A stretch of 64,000 bases of DNA from Diaphorobacter ruginosibacter. Its GTDB lineage: Bacteria > Pseudomonadota > Gammaproteobacteria > Burkholderiales > Burkholderiaceae_C. The position numbers and the translations under genes were made by a program. The notes under the pieces are model-generated. The model saw nothing but the letters and a program-made list of their open reading frames with translations. It had not been told where the DNA came from and ran no database searches. Of this stretch, positions 58,310 to 64,000 are shown piece by piece. The stretch lies in the NCBI RefSeq assembly GCF_014395975.1, contig NZ_CP060714.1:2542001-2606000 (forward strand). Direction: 5' to 3'. The number at the start of each line of letters is the position of its first letter. Positions within the stretch are counted from its first letter, which is position 1.

Positions 58310-59088
58310 GCGGCGAGCACCTCCAGGCCCGCAACCTGAGCTGGCAGGCCGCGGCCAGCCATATCGTGGACGATGTCAGCCTGCATGTGATGAGGGGCGA
58401 GCTGGTCGGACTGCTCGGGCCCAACGGCAGCGGCAAGTCCACGCTGCTGCGCATGATCTACCGCATCCTTCAGCCCGCTCGTGGCAGCGTGCATGTCGAG
58501 GGCCGTGACGTGTGGCAGGCAGGAGCCCGCGACAACGCCCGCGCGATGGCGGTGCTGGCGCAGGAAAACTCCAGCGAATTCGAACTGCTGGTGCGCGACG
58601 TGGTCCTGATGGGGCGAACCCCTCATCAATCTCCCTTTGCTCGCGACAGCGACGAGGACTTCCGCATCGTCTCCGAGGCGCTGCAGCGGGTGGATGCGAA
58701 AGACCTCGAGGCGCGCATGTTCTCCACGCTCTCGGGCGGAGAGAAACAGCGCGTGCTCATGGCCCGCGCACTGGCCCAGCAAGCGCCGCTGCTGGTGCTG
58801 GACGAGCCCACCAACCATCTCGACGTCCGCCACCAGTTCGAGCTGATGAACCTCATCCGCAGCCTGGGCCTGACCGCATTGGCCGCGCTGCACGAGCTTC
58901 CCCTGGCGGCTCACTACTGTGATCGCTTGTACTTGCTCAAGGGCGGCAAGCTGGTCGCCCAGGGCACACCCAGCCAGGTCCTCACGCCGGAAATCATTGC
59001 CGATGTGTACAGCGTTCGCGCCCTGGTGCGCACCAGCCCGCACACCGGCAAGCCCTTGATCGAATTTCTGCCGGACGAACTGCTATGA
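58306..59088 (+). CDS. ABC transporter ATPase, BtuD/FecE-like
   Basis: A 260-residue ATPase with Walker A LLGPNGSGKSTLLRMI, the Q-loop VLAQENSSEFELLVRD, signature TLSGGEKQRVLMARALAQQ, Walker B LLVLDEPTNHLDV and the switch His in LAALHELPLAAHYCDR. It energises the FecCD-type permease. The start and stop both overlap neighbours as ATGA, so five genes appear to be one transcript. Confidence 0.9.
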   Translation: MSGEHLQARNLSWQAAASHIVDDVSLHVMRGELVGLLGPNGSGKSTLLRMIYRILQPARGSVHVEGRDVWQAGARDNARAMAVLAQENSSEFELLVRDVVLMGRTPHQSPFARDSDEDFRIVSEALQRVDAKDLEARMFSTLSGGEKQRVLMARALAQQAPLLVLDEPTNHLDVRHQFELMNLIRSLGLTALAALHELPLAAHYCDRLYLLKGGKLVAQGTPSQVLTPEIIADVYSVRALVRTSPHTGKPLIEFLPDELL

Positions 59089-59903
59089 CCCCACCGCCCC
59101 GGGAAACCCTCACGACCGGCGAAGCAGCCCCGGCCATCATTCTCCTGAGCCGTGGAGCCGCCTATGCGAACGGAGCCGCCGAACTGGCGATGCTGGCAGA
59201 CCGCCTGCATGCGGCCCTGACCGCCCAGGGCAGACCGCCACTGCGGGTGCAACCCGCGTTCGTGGACCGATCCCAACCCGCACTGCCCGAGGCCCTGGAC
59301 CTCTGCGCGAGCGCACAAGCAATCGTCATACTGCCCGTGATGGTGCCCGACGAACCTTCACTGCGGCGCTGGCTGCACAAGCTCATCATGCGCTGGCGAG
59401 CAGCGCGGGTGAACACCGGCCACTGTCCTCGCCTGATCTTTGCCGAGCCCCTGCTGCAGACACCCCAGCTGGCCGATGTGCTCGCGCACGCCGTGGAAGA
59501 CGCATTGACGAGGCCGGGCGCCCAGGATGTGCCCGCCACGGTAGGCACCGACGCCTGGGAGCACGACCCCGTGGGGTGGTCTGTCGTACCGGAGCACCAA
59601 CACCATGTGCTGTGGTGCGTGGGCCCGCGCTGCGCGGCCAAGGGGGCCGTCAAGCTGCTTCCGGATGTGGCACGCACGATACGAGAAAACCCCGGTCTCA
59701 AGAAAAGCGTGATGTTGCTGCAGACAGGCTGCCAGTACCCCTGCAACCATGGCCCCTTGATGATCGTCTATCCCGGTGGCCAGTGGTACGGCCCGATGGA
59801 TCAGTCCAACATAGGGCCCGTGTTGACCCAGCATGTGCTGCACGACGAGGTGAACGAGGACCGGTGCATCCACGGGCTGCGCACATTGGGCGGCAAGGAC
59901 TGA
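59085..59903 (+). CDS. CbiX-like chelatase domain fused to a thioredoxin-like 2Fe-2S ferredoxin
   Basis: A 272-residue two-domain protein. Residues 1-150 look like CbiX/SirB (IILLSRGAAYANGAAELAML, FVDRSQPALPEALDLCASAQ), but the metal-handling His of the usual HGSR motif is replaced (SRGA), and the second His is also not evident. Residues 165-272 form a thioredoxin-like ferredoxin with four Cys in WCVGPRCAAKGA and LLQTGCQYPCNHGP. It is the last gene of the riboswitch operon. It may process cobalt or corrinoid, but the reaction is unknown. Confidence 0.75.
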   Translation: MTPPPRETLTTGEAAPAIILLSRGAAYANGAAELAMLADRLHAALTAQGRPPLRVQPAFVDRSQPALPEALDLCASAQAIVILPVMVPDEPSLRRWLHKLIMRWRAARVNTGHCPRLIFAEPLLQTPQLADVLAHAVEDALTRPGAQDVPATVGTDAWEHDPVGWSVVPEHQHHVLWCVGPRCAAKGAVKLLPDVARTIRENPGLKKSVMLLQTGCQYPCNHGPLMIVYPGGQWYGPMDQSNIGPVLTQHVLHDEVNEDRCIHGLRTLGGKD

Positions 59904-59935
59904 ACACCGCCAGCCCGCAATCCCGCCAAACGACC

Positions 59936-59961
59936 AAAAAAAAGCGCCCGAGAACGGGCGC
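59936..59961 (-). terminator. Rho-independent terminator after ygiQ
   Basis: On the minus strand the stem GCGCCCG/CGGGCGC with a short loop is followed by eight T. It ends ygiQ transcription; its plus-strand orientation has no T-run, so the corrinoid operon may have no terminator here. Confidence 0.8.
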
Positions 59962-59968
59962 CTGTCGC

Positions 59969-62416
<2,448 letters not shown>

Positions 62417-62606
62417 GGGGCGGGGTCCGTGGGAGGCCGGGCATTGTAGGCCCTGGGCGGCAATTGCGCTTTTCGGGGTGCAGGTGCCCTTTCACGCTGT
62501 GGGCTCACCTGCGGCAGGATTTCCCAATGACGAAGCGGGCGCAAGGCCCGCTTTCTTCACATTCCAGATGCCAATCCCTAGGGAACCGGTGCACCTGCCG
62601 GCTATG

Positions 62607-62816
62607 TCACCACTCGCCCAGCGAGCGGACGACCTGGTCCAGATCGGCCGGCGGCTCGATGTAGGCCGAACGCAGCAATTGTCCATTGCGCAGGCGCACG
62701 GGCGCCGGCAAGGGCTGGGAGTGTGTCACCGGCTGGATCTCACTGGCGAGCCACAATCCGGCTGCATCGTGCGACACGACGTAGTCAGTGGGAACGGTGA
62801 TATAGCTTGGCGACAT
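62607..62816 (-). CDS. Small protein of unknown function (69 residues)
   Basis: AGGAGTTGCC precedes an ATG at 62816 opening MSPSYITVPTDYVVSHDAAG, ending DQVVRSLGEW. It is soluble, mildly acidic, without a signal or TM segment. No family is recognised. It lies between ygiQ and azurin on the same strand. The strong ribosome binding site and clean start argue it is real. Confidence 0.6.
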   Translation of the reverse strand: MSPSYITVPTDYVVSHDAAGLWLASEIQPVTHSQPLPAPVRLRNGQLLRSAYIEPPADLDQVVRSLGEW

Positions 62817-63085
62817 GGCAACTCCTCTCGATTGCGGGATGGACGGCGGGGAAAAACTCCTTGGTGGGTGGAAGGTGCCTGGTTGCCCGGCCCCACGATG
62901 GGCAGAGCTCGGGATGGCCAAAGCAGTTCCTATGTATATCAACGCGCCAGTAGTCAATTTGGCTGACAGGAAAACGACAGTTTTCGCACGGAAAAAGTAA
63001 GACGGCGTAACCAGATGGCTACGCCGCCCAATGAACTGCGCGGCCCCGTGGGCAGCAATGCCACCACAGGCCGCGTCGGTGCGGG
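62817..63085. other. Intergenic stretch between the small-protein gene and azurin
   Basis: About 270 bases. It includes the leader of the small-protein gene (minus strand) and the azurin 3' end region, with a partial stem CGGCGTAACCAGATGGCTACGCCG (63003-63026) that may act as an azurin terminator on the minus strand, followed by TTTTTCCG. Confidence 0.5.
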
Positions 63086-63559
63086 CTACTTCGCGAGCGT
63101 CAAGGCACCCTTCATGATGCCCGAGTGACCAGGGAACGAGCAGAAGAACGTGTAGTCCTCGCCGGCCTTGAGCTTGCCAACGGCGAACGTGACGGAGTCG
63201 CTCTCGCCGCCGCCAATGACCTTGGTGTGTGCGATCACGCGGGCATCCGCCGGCTTCAGGTAGTCCTTGTCGATGCCCGCGGCAATGCCGTCGTTGGCGA
63301 TGCCCTGCATGTCGGCCGTTCGGGACAGCACCCAGTTGTGGCCCATGGCGCTCTTGGGCATCTTGCCCACGTGCTTGAGCTTGACCGTGAACTGCTTGCA
63401 CGCCGCGGGAACGCTGATGGCCTTGGTGTTGAACTGCATGGCGTCGTTGCTCTCGATCTCGGCGCTGCAATTGGGCGCCGCGAACGCGGGCGCGGCCAGG
63501 CATGCGGCCGTCGACACGAAGGCAGCAGCGATCAATTTCAGGAAAGAAGGTTTTTTCAT
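63086..63559 (-). CDS. Azurin (type I blue copper protein)
   Basis: A 157-residue periplasmic electron carrier. The signal peptide is MKKPSFLKLIAAAFVSTAAC followed by LAAPAFA. The mature part starts APNCSAEIESNDAMQFNTKA and has the copper ligands His in AMGHNWVLS and Cys, His and Met in TFFCSFPGHSGIMKGALTL. The length fits azurin. The ATG at 63559 is preferred over one at 63574. It may serve denitrification or respiratory electron flow. Confidence 0.95.
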   Translation of the reverse strand: MKKPSFLKLIAAAFVSTAACLAAPAFAAPNCSAEIESNDAMQFNTKAISVPAACKQFTVKLKHVGKMPKSAMGHNWVLSRTADMQGIANDGIAAGIDKDYLKPADARVIAHTKVIGGGESDSVTFAVGKLKAGEDYTFFCSFPGHSGIMKGALTLAK

Positions 63560-63737
63560 GGTGTGCTCACTCATTGGCTGGTAGATGACAGGTGCATGCT
63601 AGGGGTTGACCCTGGGTTAGCCTTTGATACTCATCAATTGACTACTCCTCAATTGACCGTGGATCAACCTGCGCGGGCCGGAAACCGCCCTTAGGACCGG
63701 CGGGAGCGGCCACAGCTCGGGTAAGCTCACATGTGAC

Positions 63738-64000
63738 ATGCCCCACACCCTGAAATCAGCCGTCCACAGCGAACTCATCATCAAGAAAAGCCGTTTCATC
63801 GGCTGCGTGCAACCGATGGCCGACCGCGCCAGTGCCCAGGCCGTGGTCGACGCGCTGCGCCTGCAGCATCCCGGGGCAGCCCATGTCTGCTGGGCACTGC
63901 TGGCGGGCGGACAGTCGGCCGCCGTGGATGACGGCGAGCCCAGTGGCACGGCTGGCAGGCCGATGCTCGACGTGCTGCGGCACCAGGACCTGGAGGGTGT
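63738..64000 (+). CDS. YigZ/IMPACT-family protein (3' end outside the window)
   Basis: The start MPHTLKSAVHSELIIKKSRF leads into IGCVQPMADRASAQAVVDAL and HVCWALLAGGQSAAVDDGEP, the family motif ending SGTAGRPMLDVLRHQDLEG. Such proteins are linked to RNA or ribosome functions. About 87 residues are visible before the window ends. Confidence 0.88.
   Translation, partial: MPHTLKSAVHSELIIKKSRFIGCVQPMADRASAQAVVDALRLQHPGAAHVCWALLAGGQSAAVDDGEPSGTAGRPMLDVLRHQDLEG

Overview
The window looks like a chromosomal segment of a high-GC betaproteobacterium of the family Comamonadaceae (Comamonas, Delftia, Acidovorax or relatives). This is inferred from protein flavour (Isc operon order, YeiH/YeiE pair, AphR/AphS-type phenol regulators, beta-type tRNAs). 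No phage genes, integrases, rRNA or CRISPR arrays were seen.

Region 1 (1-12.1 kb) is housekeeping: an SRPBCC protein, YggL, the N-degron transferases Aat and Bpt, a pirin with a divergent LysR regulator, an FAD oxidoreductase, GluQ, TrmB, a diguanylate cyclase, and a YeiE-type regulator divergent from a YeiH-type exporter. Region 2 (12.3-25.2 kb) has alaS, a GabD-type dehydrogenase, a second diguanylate cyclase, an unrecognised secreted protein, tRNA-Gly(CCC), a Sel1-repeat protein, a stretch of broken small genes, a frameshifted potE antiporter, a large basic amino-acid decarboxylase and tRNA-Val(CAC).

Region 3 (25.2-34.2 kb, minus strand) is the iron-sulfur operon iscR-iscS-iscU-iscA-hscB-hscA-fdx followed by dnaQ, then uvrB. 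A 162-bp palindromic element lies between iscA and hscB, and hscA carries a single-base frameshift. tyrB is divergent from uvrB.

Region 4 (35.7-51.2 kb) is a phenol catabolic island. On the minus strand lie the sigma-54 activator dmpR/aphR, the GntR repressor aphS and an extradiol dioxygenase with an export-like N-terminus. Divergently, two upstream activating sites and a GG-N10-GC sigma-54 promoter precede dmpKLMNOP (multicomponent phenol hydroxylase), dmpQ (ferredoxin), dmpB (catechol 2,3-dioxygenase), an outer-membrane SphA-like protein, a GlcG/HbpS-like protein, then dmpC, dmpD, dmpE, dmpH and dmpI. Together they take phenol to catechol and down the meta pathway to 4-hydroxy-2-oxovalerate. 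The aldolase and acylating aldehyde dehydrogenase (dmpG, dmpF) are absent from the window.

Region 5 (51.4-64 kb) has a frameshifted DUF1294 gene, an AraC regulator divergent from a PNPOx-like protein, and a cobalamin-riboswitch operon: a TonB-dependent receptor of siderophore-receptor flavour, BtuF/BtuC/BtuD-like ABC importer genes, and a fusion of a degenerate CbiX-like chelatase domain to a thioredoxin-like 2Fe-2S ferredoxin. The radical-SAM YgiQ, a small unknown protein, azurin and the start of a YigZ-family gene finish the window. Several genes are broken by single missing bases in homopolymer runs, which may be sequencing artefacts.
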